From Camellia lanceoleosa (lineage: Eukaryota; Streptophyta; Magnoliopsida; Ericales; Theaceae), in NCBI GenBank assembly GCA_025200525.1, contig CM045762.1:91640717-91704716 (forward strand): a DNA stretch of 64,000 nt. The letters are read 5' to 3'. Under the pieces are notes generated by a model. That model was not told the DNA's origin. It searched no databases and saw only the letters and a program-made list of their open reading frames with translations. A program made the translations under genes and the position numbers. Below, piece after piece: positions 22,346 to 32,660 of the stretch (its first letter is position 1; each line of letters opens with the position of its first letter).

Positions 22346-22511
22346 GATCTAAAATAATTTAGCAAAAAACAGGTGTAAGGTTGGGATTAAAGTTTACATT
22401 CCATCTTTTCACTGATAATTTTTTGAGATAGCGTATTCTTATTTTCATCATCGGGTAATCAAAAGAAAGCGCCCAAGTTTTAGGGCCGGTCAAAATGGGG
22501 TGTCTACAGTT

Positions 22512-22521
22512 GGCCCTCTTT
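22512..22521 (-). promoter_or_regulatory. Polypurine tract of Element 3
   Basis: AAAGAGGGCC on the minus strand, just before AAC and the LTR start at 22508. One base in the G run has changed relative to AAAGAGGGG of Elements 1 and 4. Confidence 0.8.
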
Positions 22522-22638
22522 GATAGAGCTCTGAGTCATTTCTTGACGTGAGTGAATATCAAAGCCCAAAGACGACCCTTTTGACAAGACCTTAAGACTT
22601 GGGCAAAGTAACAAGATACAGATGCAATTGATTGAACC

Positions 22639-22643
22639 CGAAG
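22639..22643. repeat. Target-site duplication CGAAG (left of solo LTR)
   Basis: CGAAG directly before TGTGATAGCC; repeated at 25115-25119. Confidence 0.9.
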
Positions 22644-23690
22644 TGTGATAGCCCTGTTCCGTAATGTGTTAATTAGTCCCTAAAATGAGTATGATTATGT
22701 GTTTAGCATGATTTTGTGTGCCATTATGTGAAAATATGTGGCTTTGAATATCTATCTGTTCACCGTAGGAATATCTGTTTGATTTTTCCGATTCGAAAAT
22801 TAAATTGGGGGCCTTATCGGCCACGGAACCCGAAATTGATTGCGCCATTGTGATTAGCGTAATTTTTAGAGCCTACGGTGAAATTTAATTGAAAATTGAT
22901 TTGGATAAATTTAAGTTGATTAAATTGGTGAATTAATGCCCAACTATTTATTATTATTAAATTGTGGTGAGTGGGGATTTATGTAAAGGCATTATACACT
23001 CAATTTCTTTCCTTTATCTTCATTTGGGCTGATCAACTCTCTAGAGAGAGAGAGGCAAGGCCGGCTATTAGAGGGAGAAGGGGAGAGAATTGTGCAACTT
23101 TAGCTTAAAGCTTGGAAATTTGAAGTCTAGTTCAAGAATTAACCTCAGATTGGGCTTCTAGGTAAGCATTGATTCTTGAATTCATGAAATTAATGTGTAA
23201 TCTTGTGTGTTCAAGGTTTGTTTGTAACTAAGAACATGATTTGAGTTAGTTTTGTTTAAATTGAGGCTTGATATGTGGATACATGTAAAGAACACCTATG
23301 AAATCACAAAATCTAGCATGTGAATTGTAAATTAAGAAAGATTAGAAGTGTAATCCCACATGCAAGCATGTTTTTGTTGATTTTCATGGGAATGAGCACT
23401 AATTGCATCATTAGAAGTGGAAATGAAAGTTAATATGGGCATGCATGTTGTTTATTAAAAATGGGAACCTTGAATGCATGAATTTGTTATGTTAGAGTGA
23501 GTTTGATAGGAGATTGGGGCATGCATGTGATTTATTTGTGAAATTGAGCTTCATTGGGTTGTAATTTGGGGTTTATACCATGTTAGTATAATTGTATTTG
23601 AGATTTGAGCTATTGCATGCAAGAATTGTTGGCTTGAAGGTCGAATTTGAACTCAAGAACTCAATCTGGGAAACCTAGAATTTTGATGTC

Positions 23691-23916
23691 CGCTCGAGCG
23701 GGGTAATGGCCGCTAGAGCGGGAAATATGTGCTCCCAGTACTTTTTTGTAGACTTGGAGTCCGCTCGAGCGGTGTAGTTCATGCTCGAGCGAGGGAGCTT
23801 TGTAACCAGGCCTTCCGTTCGAGCGCCTTATTTCATGCTCGAGCGTATTTCTCATGCAACCAGTACTTTTGTAGGCCTTATGGGTCCGCTCGAGCAGGGA
23901 AGTCCACGCTTGAGCG
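23691..23916. repeat. Eight CGCTCGAGCG-type palindromes in four 20-bp-spaced pairs
   Basis: Ten-base motifs start at 23691, 23711, 23762, 23782, 23816, 23836, 23887 and 23907. Within each pair the spacing is exactly 20 bp; pairs start 71, 54 and 71 bp apart, so two larger units of about 125 bp are visible. Five copies keep CTCGAG intact; the others differ by single changes. Confidence 0.92.
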
Positions 23917-24237
23917 AGGACCCTGTTTTCTGAAATTTTGTTTTCGCATTCTGTGTTTCGTTTTCCGTTCTCTTTCACTTACAAACACTCTTAGGCATGC
24001 ATTAAGCATTGTAATTGAGTTAAAGAGATAAGAATAAAGCCTAAAGAGGAAAATGTGAACTTAGAACGGATTGAATTGTTAGTGACCCTTTTGTGTTCGT
24101 GGAATGTATAGGGTCGAGCTCCAGGGCAAATCCACAAGCCGATGACTGTGAGTAATATCTTAATAAGATATCTGGAATATGTTGTTGTCCTATTGTTATG
24201 TAAGTTATGTAAGTTCATTAGTTTGAATGACGGACAA

Positions 24238-24595
24238 TGATTGATATAAATGATTGGGCCGAAGGCCGATTGACATGAATGATTAGGCCGAAGGCCGATT
24301 GATATAAATGATTGGGCCGAAGGCCGATTGACATGAATGATTGGGCCGAAGGCCGATTGATATAAATGATTGGGCCAAAAGCCAATTGATATAAATGATT
24401 GGGCCGAAGGCCGATTGATATGAATGATTGGGCTGAAGGCCGATTGATATAAATGATTGGGCCGAAGGCCGATTGACATGGATGATTGGGCCGAAGGCTG
24501 ATTGAGATGAATGATTGGGCCGAAAGCCGATTGATATAAATGATTGGGCCGAAGGCAGATTGACACAAACGATTGGGCCAAAGGCCGTTTGCTAT
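24238..24595. repeat. 29-bp tandem array, about 12 copies (inside the solo LTR)
   Basis: Unit core GATTGGGCCGAAGGCCGATT with a variable ATATAA/ACATGA tail. GGCC..GGCC makes each unit self-complementary over a short stem. The long minus-strand open frames here (196 and 116 codons) follow from the repeat. Confidence 0.95.
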
Positions 24596-25114
24596 AACTG
24601 TTTCAATAATTGCTTATGTATCTTTCTTAATTTGTATTATTCACTGGGCATTCGCTCACGCTCATTCATGTACATGTAAGTGAGCCAAGGGACGTCCAAA
24701 ACCAGCCCCGGTGAATTATGAGAAACAGTCAGAGTTTTGAAGAGTCTGCCCAAAAGTCTCACGCATGAGACTGTCTTCGCCCTTTTGTCCTCTGTTTATA
24801 GTTTCGTTTTGTTGGGGAAAACATCGGACCATTGTTGTATATAAGTCTTGGGTTTGACTGACTTAAATCTGGATGATCCTGTATGTACGGTGTTTTGTAT
24901 TAGTTCATATTCTGATGTGAGTTATTAACATATAAATGTTTGAAATGTTATGGTGTGCATATAAGCACAACTCTATGGACAGTTTTAAATTGCTTCCGTT
25001 TGGCCCCCTTTTACTCTGATGAGTTTTGACTTATTTGGTTTGAGGCCGTATGTAATCACACGATTACTGGCCGGTTATGGCCTTAACCCATAGGGGCGGG
25101 TTCGTGTCGTGACA

Positions 25115-25119
25115 CGAAG
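25115..25119. repeat. Target-site duplication CGAAG (right of solo LTR)
   Basis: Second copy of CGAAG; Element 3 resumes here with GTTGCCTACGTATCCC. Confidence 0.9.
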
Positions 25120-25690
25120 GTTGCCTACGTATCCCTTTGCAAGGAATCAAACCAACATAGTTTAGGGATAGAATGCAAATAATATGCAATTAAAAATTAA
25201 ACTCTCTTTCTTTTTTTGTCTTTTTGAAAAAGTGCATGACTAATGTAATACAACAAGTAATATGAAGCATAACAAGGGATACAACTTGAATACATCCACG
25301 TAAGAGAACAAAATGTAACCGATGAATGGTCCCAAAACGAAGAAGGTATTAACCAAGGGATAGTCTTAACCAACAACCCAAGAAAATGGAGGTATTAACC
25401 AATAATGGTTTGAACTGCCAACCCGAGAAAGGGGTAGTTTCATCATCCCAAAAAAAGAGCCAGTACAAACAAGTGGCTTTTACAACCCAAAAAGTAGGAG
25501 CCAACATAAACTATGTCAAATGGTGATGTGAATAGATTGTAGCCAAGGGATGCAACATGTAACTATGCAAATGATATGCTAATGCAAGTGAACGTCGATT
25601 TTTTTCTTTTTCTTCTTTTATTTTGGAAACGCATGATGTCTACAATGCAAGATGTAATAAATAGTGAGACAAGCCTCATGCAAATGATAT
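25120..25690. other. 3' region of Element 3, no gene
   Basis: Degenerate repeats with AACCAA and CCCAA(G/A)AAA words. No domain or preserved frame. Confidence 0.6.
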
Positions 25691-25699
25691 GAAATAAAA

Positions 25700-25870
25700 G
25701 AGGTGCATCGCATACAAATGTGCATACCGCACAAATGAAAAAAAAAAATGGTGCATTGCATACAAATGTGCATACTGCACAAATGAAAAAAAAGCGGTGC
25801 ATCACATATAAATGTGCGTAACACACAAATGAAAGAGGGGTGCATTGCATACAAATGTACTACAACACAA
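25700..25870. repeat. About 46-bp tandem repeat, 4 copies
   Basis: GTGCATYGCATA-type starts at 25703, 25751, 25797 and 25840 (48, 46 and 43 bp). The length change comes from A-runs between units. Confidence 0.85.
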
Positions 25871-25884
25871 ATGATGAACTTGAA

Positions 25885-26130
25885 ATCCAAACATGTCTCA
25901 CGCGAGAGGAGGAAAGATGGTGTGAACACCAGGCGCACCAAATGTTTTTAATCAAGTAAATTAACAAGCTAATGCGTCTCACGCGAAAGTAGGAAAAATG
26001 GTGTGAACATCAAGCGCACCTGATGTTTTTAACCGAGTAAATCAACGACCTAACGTGCCTCATGCGAAAGGAGAAAAAATGGTGTGAACACCAAGCGCAC
26101 CTAATGTTTTTTAACCGAGTGAATCAACAG
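25885..26130. repeat. 81-bp tandem repeat, 3 copies
   Basis: The CTCACGCGA core is at about 25897, 25978 and 26059. Each unit also has TGGTGTGAACACCA-like imperfect palindromes. Confidence 0.88.
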
Positions 26131-26149
26131 CCTATTATGCCAAAGGAGA

Positions 26150-26440
26150 AAATGGTGAACAAATCCAAACGCGTCTCACGCGAGAGGAGAAAAGTGAACT
26201 TGAGATCCAAACGCGTCTCACACGAGAGGATAAATAGTGTACAAATAGAAACGCATCTCACGCGAGAGGAAAAATAGTGAACGAATCCAAACGTGTCTCA
26301 CGCGAGAGGAAAAATTGTGAACAAATCCAAGCGCGTCTCACGCGAGAGGAAAAATAGTGAACGAATCCAAATGCGTCTCACGCGAGAGGAGAAGTAGTGA
26401 ACAAATCCAAACGCGTCTCACGCGAGAGAAGAAAAGGTGG
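26150..26440. repeat. 40-bp tandem repeat, 7 copies
   Basis: TCTCACGCGAGAGG at about 26174, 26216, 26256, 26296, 26336, 26376 and 26416. TCTCACGCGAGA is a near-perfect inverted repeat in each unit. Confidence 0.92.
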
Positions 26441-27085
26441 TATAACCAACAGATGTACCTAACCGTATTTCTTATGGGAGGGGAAAGATTTTAACTTGGT
26501 AAACGTCAAATCTTAACACGATTCAAGTGAAAGGAACAAAGGTGGTGTAACCAACAAGCGTACCTAACCGTATCTCATACGGAGAGGGGGGAGGTTTTAA
26601 CCTAGTAAACATCAAATCCTAACACGTTTCACATGAAAGGAGGAAAGGTGGTGTAACCAACAGGCATACCTAACCGTATCTCATATGGAGAGGGGGAAGG
26701 TTTTAACTGGGAAAACATCTAATCCTAACATGTTTCACGTGAAATGAGCGAAGGTGGTGTAACAAACAAGCGAACCTAACCATATTTCATACAGAGAGGG
26801 AAAAGGTTTTAACCAAATAAACTTGAAATCCTAACACGTTTCACGTGAAAGGAGGAAAGGTGGTGTAACCAACAGGCGTACCTAACCGTATCTCATATGG
26901 AGAGGGGGAAGGTTTTAACTGGGAAAACATCTAATCCTAACATGTTTCACGTGAAATGAGCAAAGGTGGTGTAACCAACAAGCGAACCTAACCATATTTC
27001 ATACAGAGAGGGAAAAGGTTTTAACCAAATAAACTTGAAATCCTAACACGTTTCATGCGGAAGGAGAAAAGGTAAATTCAAAATA
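26440..27085. repeat. 106-bp tandem array, 6 copies, with a two-unit higher-order pattern
   Basis: TAACACG or TAACATG at 26514, 26620, 26726, 26832, 26938 and 27044, exactly 106 bp apart. The units ending at 26726 and 26938 match each other (CTGGGAAAACATCTAATCC), and those at 26832 and 27044 match each other (CCAAATAAACTTGAAATCC). The last two periods are therefore a duplicated 212-bp dimer. Confidence 0.93.
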
Positions 27086-27797
27086 CAAACGCGTCTCACG
27101 TGAGTGGAAGAAGGTACAGCAAAGTGATTTTTTTTTCTTTTTTTGTTTTTAAAATTCCTTTCTTTTTTTACCATATATGTATACATACCATATACATAAT
27201 ACAAATACATATACAGGCATACTATATACATATACAGAGACAAACACACACATATATATATGGACAATATATACATTCAAGGAATATTCCGTTACTATCG
27301 AGGATATTTCATTTTCTGACGTTAGCAGTGCGTCATGCTAGCGTCACCACACAAAAATAAAACAAAAATACAACTTTGTTGCTATGAACGTTCAAACCCC
27401 AAACCTCGGGCTCATTCAACCAATCCCTAACCGTTAAGCCAAACTAATTCTTTTGGCAAAATATATATACAAATAATATATATATACAAGATATGTGCAT
27501 ACAGACACAGTACATATACATATCTATATCTTTCCTGCCTCCCTTATTTTTGTCTTACTCTCTCTTTCTTCATCTTCTTCGAGTGTCATGTCTGGCGTGA
27601 TTTCAACAATCGCGGTGCCTGAGCGACAAGCTTCTCCAATCTTCAACGATGTCTTAAGCCTTCTCTCCCACCTTGTCTTCTTTTTCTTTCTTGTTCTCTT
27701 CTTAAGCCAAGGCATGTGAGAAAGGCAGAGCAAAAGGCTGCAAACCTTCTCTGCCACCACTCTGTAACCCCTTTCTTTTGCATCACTCTTTTCTGAC
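27086..27797. other. AT-rich segment upstream of the antisense ORF (Element 3)
   Basis: Microsatellite-like TATA/TACATA runs at 27165-27275 and 27460-27530, then CT-rich sequence (27535-27590) leading to the ORF at 27798. A tRNA-like pair of Pol III boxes may lie at 27386-27441 (minus). Most of this segment is absent from Element 2. Confidence 0.55.
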
Positions 27798-28219
27798 ATG
27801 GCCTCTTCCCGCAGTTGTCTCTCTTTTTTTCTAGATCTCGACGAGTCCATGATAGAGATGACTGATTTTGAATCCCATGAACCTCACCCACATGCTCCTC
27901 TTCCTTCTCCTTTTTCAACTTTACAGCGATATCAGTTGAGCAAATAATGACGGCACAGTCTGACATCGAAGCTAACTCGTATACGTTGAGGCCATGTGTG
28001 GAGACTGTCACTGCGGTCTCCAACTTGTCTCGGCAACAGCAGAACAGGATGTTTGATGTATATCAGTTAAATACACAACTCTCCCTGCTCCAATATATGT
28101 ACAAGGACTCTCGAGTAGAAATTAGTGCACTAAAAAAGCAGAACAAAGAACTGAAGAGACAAGCCACCTCTGCGAGCCGATTCGGAGTTCCTTTGCACAA
28201 CCAATTTTATGGTCGGTGA
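27798..28219 (+). pseudogene. Antisense ORF with predicted coiled coil, one frameshift (Element 3)
   Basis: Homologue of 15329-15817. It begins MASSRSCLSFF in a GACATGGCC context and keeps [10 protein letters not shown]. It loses one base near 27920, and from about 27947 continues in the second frame through [14 protein letters not shown] to [16 protein letters not shown], ending TGA at 28217-28219 about 40 codons before the Element 2 stop. The glutamine codon at the Element 2 nonsense site is intact here. The breaks in the two copies are different, so the common ancestor had an open frame. Function unknown. Confidence 0.55.
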
Positions 28220-29625
28220 GGAGTAATTTCTTTCGGAAGCTCTACCAATGTTGAGGCAGAGTCTTTAAGAACTCCCTAGAATAAAGATGAAGCGAAACAG
28301 CTGATAATAAAGTCAAGCAACGAAGCTGCGTGCAAATGAAGCCGGTTGTAATCTTCATTGCCGGGCTGCTATCGGAAAACTAAGAAAATAATTACCTTCG
28401 TTTTTTTTTTTTTTTTTTTGGAGTGGGCACCTATAGCTTCAACCCTCTCTATATTTATTTATTTTTGGCAGGGGAGATTTCATCCCCTAACTTCAATAAA
28501 ATAATTTTCATTTTTGCACATCAATGGAGTGATTGACATATCACTTTGAGCTTGAAAACAATTTGCTTGATTGAATTTGAGAATGATTGAATTTTGAACT
28601 CTGACTTAGACACTGATTCCATACTGACCAGAGTCAAAGAAGGACTTAATGAAAGAAAAATGAAGGAAAATGATCCAAACACACTTATATACAGTGATTG
28701 GTATGAAAGGAACTTTAAAACATGACTCTAAAACACAACCATTGAGCCTAAGTGATTTTGCAATTTGTCATGATGGGTTGAAATTGAAACTAGTAGGCCA
28801 ACCAAAAAAGTTGGCTGACGAACTGATGAACCAGCCAAAGGGTTGCTGTGTCAGTCAAAAAGTTCACCGACGAATTGATGAATTAGCCAAAGAGTTATCG
28901 TGCCAGCTGAAAAATGAAGCAAAATGCCTGGAATCAAACCTTGCTGGATGAAGAGTAACTTTCGGCAGTGAATAATTGACTCGACCAGGGAGAAGACAGA
29001 ATCTTTGACTCGACTATACCCCTAATACATTGTCTTAACTTGTTTCTCTTGATTTTTTGTAAAAATGTTTTGATCAACATGAGAGTTAGATTAGCATACT
29101 TATTCCATTTTCTATTTTGAAATTATGTATGTCAAGCTGTGAGCACTGAAATTTTTTACCTTTTTTTAAGTCCAAAGAATGGTTTGGTTTTGTAAAAATG
29201 GAATAATTTTCGAGGAAAATTAGCCAGCTTCATTTAAAATAATCAAAACCTATTTTTACCCGACCAACATGGAATCAACCATTGGGGTGAATAGTTCCAA
29301 GCCAGATAATTACAAATTGGTTATGTTGTAGCAATAGTGATAACCGAACCGAACAAAGATGAGTAGAATTGGACCGAACCGTACCAAATGGAGCCAAGTT
29401 GAATCAAACTGATTTGAACTGAGCGGAACTGAGATAAGTCAAGCAAACGCAGATAGGACAACCAAGTCAAGTAACGATACATCAGACAATATGGATGGAA
29501 TGAGTGAGTTGAAAATGGCTATGGCCAAACATCAGGATGAAACTGCCTACGTAGCCTAAAGATAGGAATCAGGCCTTACGTAGTTTCGGCTAGGGTTCAC
29601 TTGGGTATTAACAATTTCCTTCTGT
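28220..29625. other. Non-coding region of Element 3
   Basis: Collinear with 15820-17180 of Element 2, including a long T run near 28401-28418 and the conserved block 29040-29275. The 93-codon frame at 28670-28951 is broken in Element 2, so it is not supported as a gene. Confidence 0.6.
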
Positions 29626-29780
29626 GCTCTAACTTTTGCCAAAGTCGTCCTTCCAAGTTTTCAACCTTGTGAGCTTTTTCATTTTTTTATTTTCTTCATT
29701 CTTTTATTCATTTTCTATTTTTTTTCTGCTCTAACTTTTGCCTAGGTCGCCCAGTTTTCAGCCCAATGAGCCTCTCAAGG
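29626..29780 (-). repeat. Paired direct repeats with pyrimidine-rich spacer (Element 3)
   Basis: Copies begin at 29626 and about 29728. Confidence 0.75.
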
Positions 29781-30435
29781 GTGGTACTTTCATTTTACCT
29801 TGTCCATATTGATTAGTTGTGAGATCTCTAGGCCATCTAAATCTATATCAATGACTGCTACACTTGACTAGATAGACATGACGATGCAGGGTAATTGGGT
29901 CTGAATTCGCCCCTAGTGTAGTGGATAGGAACTTGATTGTCCTTCAGTAATAAAACTCATTCTCTCATATTCCAAGATTGGGCTTCTTTTTCGGTCTTCA
30001 TTAGCTTGAGAAACGATCCAGTTTGAATCTTTGTCACATTTGACCTTATTGCCCCTAATCAAGGGTTGCTTCCAATCTGAATTACATCCGATCTTATTGC
30101 CCCTAGTTCAAGGGCTACCTCCATTCCGGCTATGTAAGCCTTATATTTTGGTTGATTATTGAACATTCTGAATCAAGGTTTGAAAGCTAAAGAGGTCGGA
30201 CCTCAAGTCGAGAGGGATCCTATGCTGTACAATCTCAAGATCAATTTTAGGCATGTCTTTATAGGACCACAGAAAAATATTTTTTGAAATCTCTTAACAA
30301 AGTGACTAATCGCTTGTGCTCTGAACCAATTTCGACCAAGCCAGGGTCTTTCTCAGTACCCACATTAACAGAAATGATCTCATTCATCAAGGGCTTAGCA
30401 CACCTCTTTTCCTCTCAGTCGATCAAAATTTTCAA
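29780..30435 (-). pseudogene. Deleted pol remnant (Element 3)
   Basis: RT lead (about 30195-30435), the same RT to RNase H join near 30190, the RNase H fragment, and the integrase C-terminus (29780-30000). Very close to the Element 2 copy (17335-18015), but 20 bp shorter near 30320 where AGAACCAATTT-type sequence is lost. Not functional. Confidence 0.7.
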
Positions 30436-30839
30436 ATCCCGAGGAATTTCTTCCTTTTCATTTTTATCAAAGTTTTGGAAAAACATTTTGTAGTTTTTGG
30501 TCAATGCAATGAATTAAAGGCGCAGTTTTTTTATTAAAAAGAAACTACGACTTGGCGATGACAATAGACTCAAAAGAAAATGACAAAGAAGACCAAGACA
30601 GAACAGAGATGTCTAGGTTAGCATTTCTAAAATCAGTAGATTTAGACTTGTTAGAATGACTCGAGATCCCAAACCCATAAACTAGGTGGAATCAAACTCA
30701 GACTTAACACTTTATTCAGAAAGTAAAATGAAATCATTCTCAAATTGCTAAAACAGTGTGTGTCATCTACCACGTCTAGAGAGAAATGTGTGCAATCAGC
30801 TAGTGGTTCATCACTCGATCACAGAGCTAGTTACATTAT
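30436..30839. other. Spacer between pol and gag remnants (Element 3)
   Basis: No domain; collinear with 18016-18350. Confidence 0.5.
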
Positions 30840-31450
30840 CCCCCAAGTTTATTGACCCATCATCGGTAGATTTTGTGGGTTCTTTGGGTGGGGTGACGAC
30901 CTTTGGTCTTTGGGGTTAAGGCGGAGCTATGGCTTTACTGTTGATGAGATCTTAAATCTCATGGCGTAAGCGAAAACAACGATCAGTCTCATGACCATAT
31001 TGTTAGTGAAAGGCGCAGTATTTATTGGGGTCATGTCTGGCTGGTAGAATATTAGGGAGAGGTCAGGGATCAAGGAGCTTGAGGTGTCCCTTTTCTTTGA
31101 GGATTTCCATGGCACGAGTTGGGGACATGTGGAGTGGATGAAAGGGTTTATTTGGGGGTCGGGTTGACTCAACTGTTTGTGGGCCAGTATTGCCAAAGGG
31201 ACTGGCAATGGTGGTACTAGTGGCAACGATTGTGTTGATCAGGTGGAGGTGGATCAGGATGAGCCACAGTGGACATCCCATGGTGTTGCAATTTAGCGAG
31301 AGCATCACTGTGAGTGGCAACCGTATTAGCGATAGCATCTATGCTTCTTTGAAGGGATAAAAGCATGTTTGCTATATTCTTTGGAATTTGAGCCATCACT
31401 GATTCTAGGGAGGTGATTGGGAATGATCTAGTTGGCGAAGGAAGGGTACT
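30840..31450 (-). pseudogene. gag: gag remnant with TAA inside the zinc knuckle (Element 3)
   Basis: Reads YCAFH, TAA (31003-31005), QYGHETDRC, FRLRHEI, then a further TAA before DLI. Upstream, PFHPLHMSPTRAMEILKEKG is the pre-knuckle segment; frame breaks lie near 31220 and 31290. Another frame (31399-31217) gives MMAQIPKNIANMLLSLQRS, probably the gag N-terminus. The capsid core is absent. Confidence 0.7.
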
Positions 31451-31917
31451 TTAAATAGTTTACCGGTGTGAGTCTTACAAAACTTGGGGGATAATAGACC
31501 ACTCTGAAGCTATAGTACTACAACCACCTTGCAAAAACAAAAAAAACAAAAAAAAAGGACCTCCAATCAGAATTCTAGCAGCACACCCACAAACTGACAT
31601 GCTTGAACCACTGTTCAGAATTTGAGAACCCCAGATCCCATACATTGCACATAGTAGGAAAAAGAACAAACACCCTTATAGGGGCTAGGGTTATCCTGTC
31701 CTAGCTTTGAAATGATCTAGGGTTTCACTATTCAAACAAGCAGTATCAAACATCCTAGAAATGGGAGAGCACCCTGTCCTAATTTTCGAAGGTACTATAG
31801 CTCATTATATGTACAAGGTTAGCTCCACTCTAGGGGTTGAAGTCAATGTGACATTACGAAAGAGCCTTATGGGCCATAACCAATGAAGATCCCAGGAAAT
31901 CCGAAGAGTCAATATAG
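31451..31917. other. 5' leader of Element 3, left part
   Basis: Non-coding; continues after Element 4 at 49008. An A-rich run lies near 31535-31555. Confidence 0.7.
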
Positions 31918-31922
31918 CCTCT
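31918..31922. repeat. Target-site duplication CCTCT (left of Element 4)
   Basis: CCTCT before TGTAGACACC; repeated at 49003-49007. Confidence 0.95.
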
Positions 31923-32396
31923 TGTAGACACCCCATTTTTGACCGTCCTCAAGACTTCGACGTCATCGTTTGAACACTCGATGATCATCCATGTTTGTAT
32001 TTGTTTTGAGTTCTCAAAAGTCTCGGTTGCGCGTCTTGCCTCAAGATCTCTCAACTTGTTTGTTTTGTGCTTGGTTGTGGACCAAACACTGGTGTTTTTG
32101 GCTTCTGAGGGTAGGAAGTGGCTTGTTGGCCATCCTCTTAACCCACCGGCCAAGGCTTGAGGCCACCGGCCTTGTTTCCTTGCTATCGGCCAAATGTATT
32201 GGCCGATCGACACTTTATTTAGTTGGTCGGCCATGGCTTTGGTCGATCTGCCATTTTTTGCTGGCCAAACCCTGTTCATCTGCTTCATGCAGATATTTAG
32301 TGCCAACTGGAATGCACAATTAACCCCCTCAATACACGTGTATGAAGGGATTTGCCTCTTGTTTAGCTTCTCTTAGAAGCCTTAGAATTTGAGCCT

Positions 32397-32403
32397 CTAT
32401 AAA
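32397..32403 (+). promoter_or_regulatory. LTR promoter TATA box (Element 4, 5' LTR)
   Basis: CTATAAAG, about 475 bp into the LTR; kept at 45231-45238 in the 3' LTR. Confidence 0.65.
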
Positions 32404-32659
32404 GAGAGAGCTCCTCCTCCCTCCTCCAAGGCTCAGAAAAATTGTTCTTGAGACGATAGATATATACTTGTATCTATATCTCCTTGTTTGTTTCCATTTT
32501 GTGTCCAAAAGTGTAGTATTGTCTTACTATTGTACACAAACACACACTAGAACACCATCCTCTTGGAGCTTAGGTGCTAGGAGGTTGATTTCATTGTTCT
32601 TGGGTTGGTTTAAACTCAGAAAACCTGCTGGACCTTTGTTCTTGAAAGGTTCTACAAGG

Positions 32660-32660
32660 G
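32660..32660 (+). promoter_or_regulatory. Candidate 5' splice site in the LTR of Element 4
   Basis: CTACAAGG|GTGAGTT, about 260 bases after the TATA box. The same site is at 45495 in the 3' LTR, and Element 1 has GTAAGTG at the homologous place. A strong acceptor (TTTTCTCTTTCAG) ends at 36810. Confidence 0.5.

Larger units (their letters stand above)
15093..22508 (-). mobile_element. Element 2: partial non-autonomous Tat/Ogre-like element
   Basis: Internal part 15093-19772 plus its 5' LTR 19773-22508. Its 3' end lies beyond Element 1 and outside the window. Collinear with Element 3 (26605-31922), except that Element 2 jumps from ACCGTATC (about 15163) to TTCAACGATGTC, losing roughly 960 bp present in Element 3 (about 26680-27640). 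It carries an antisense coiled-coil ORF, deleted pol and a gag remnant. Confidence 0.85.
19773..22508 (-). repeat. LTR shared by Elements 2 and 3 (2736 bp)
   Basis: TG..CA bounded. On its left is a primer-binding site (so it is the 5' LTR of Element 2); on its right is a polypurine tract (so it is also the 3' LTR of Element 3). It pairs with 49267-51676. Compared with that copy it keeps about 290 bp near 20210-20505 and has four instead of two copies of a 59-bp repeat. Confidence 0.9.
22644..25114 (+). mobile_element. Solo LTR (2471 bp) of a different retrotransposon family
   Basis: Begins TGTGATAGCCCTG and ends GTGTCGTGACA (TG..CA), flanked by identical CGAAG 5-mers. There is no internal region, primer-binding site or polypurine tract inside. 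It shares no sequence with the other LTRs here. End sequences resemble those of Tekay/Del-type chromoviruses, but that is from memory. Orientation is uncertain; plus is a guess from the end sequences. Its origin would be recombination between the two LTRs of one insertion. Contents: a palindrome cluster and a 29-bp array, no gene. Confidence 0.85.

Noticed and set aside
23991..24581. 196-codon minus-strand frame in the solo LTR
   Set aside because: Consists of the 29-bp array translated; periodic and without a domain.
27043..27360. Tyr/Ile-rich frames that look like membrane proteins
   Set aside because: Translation of TATA/TACATA microsatellites.
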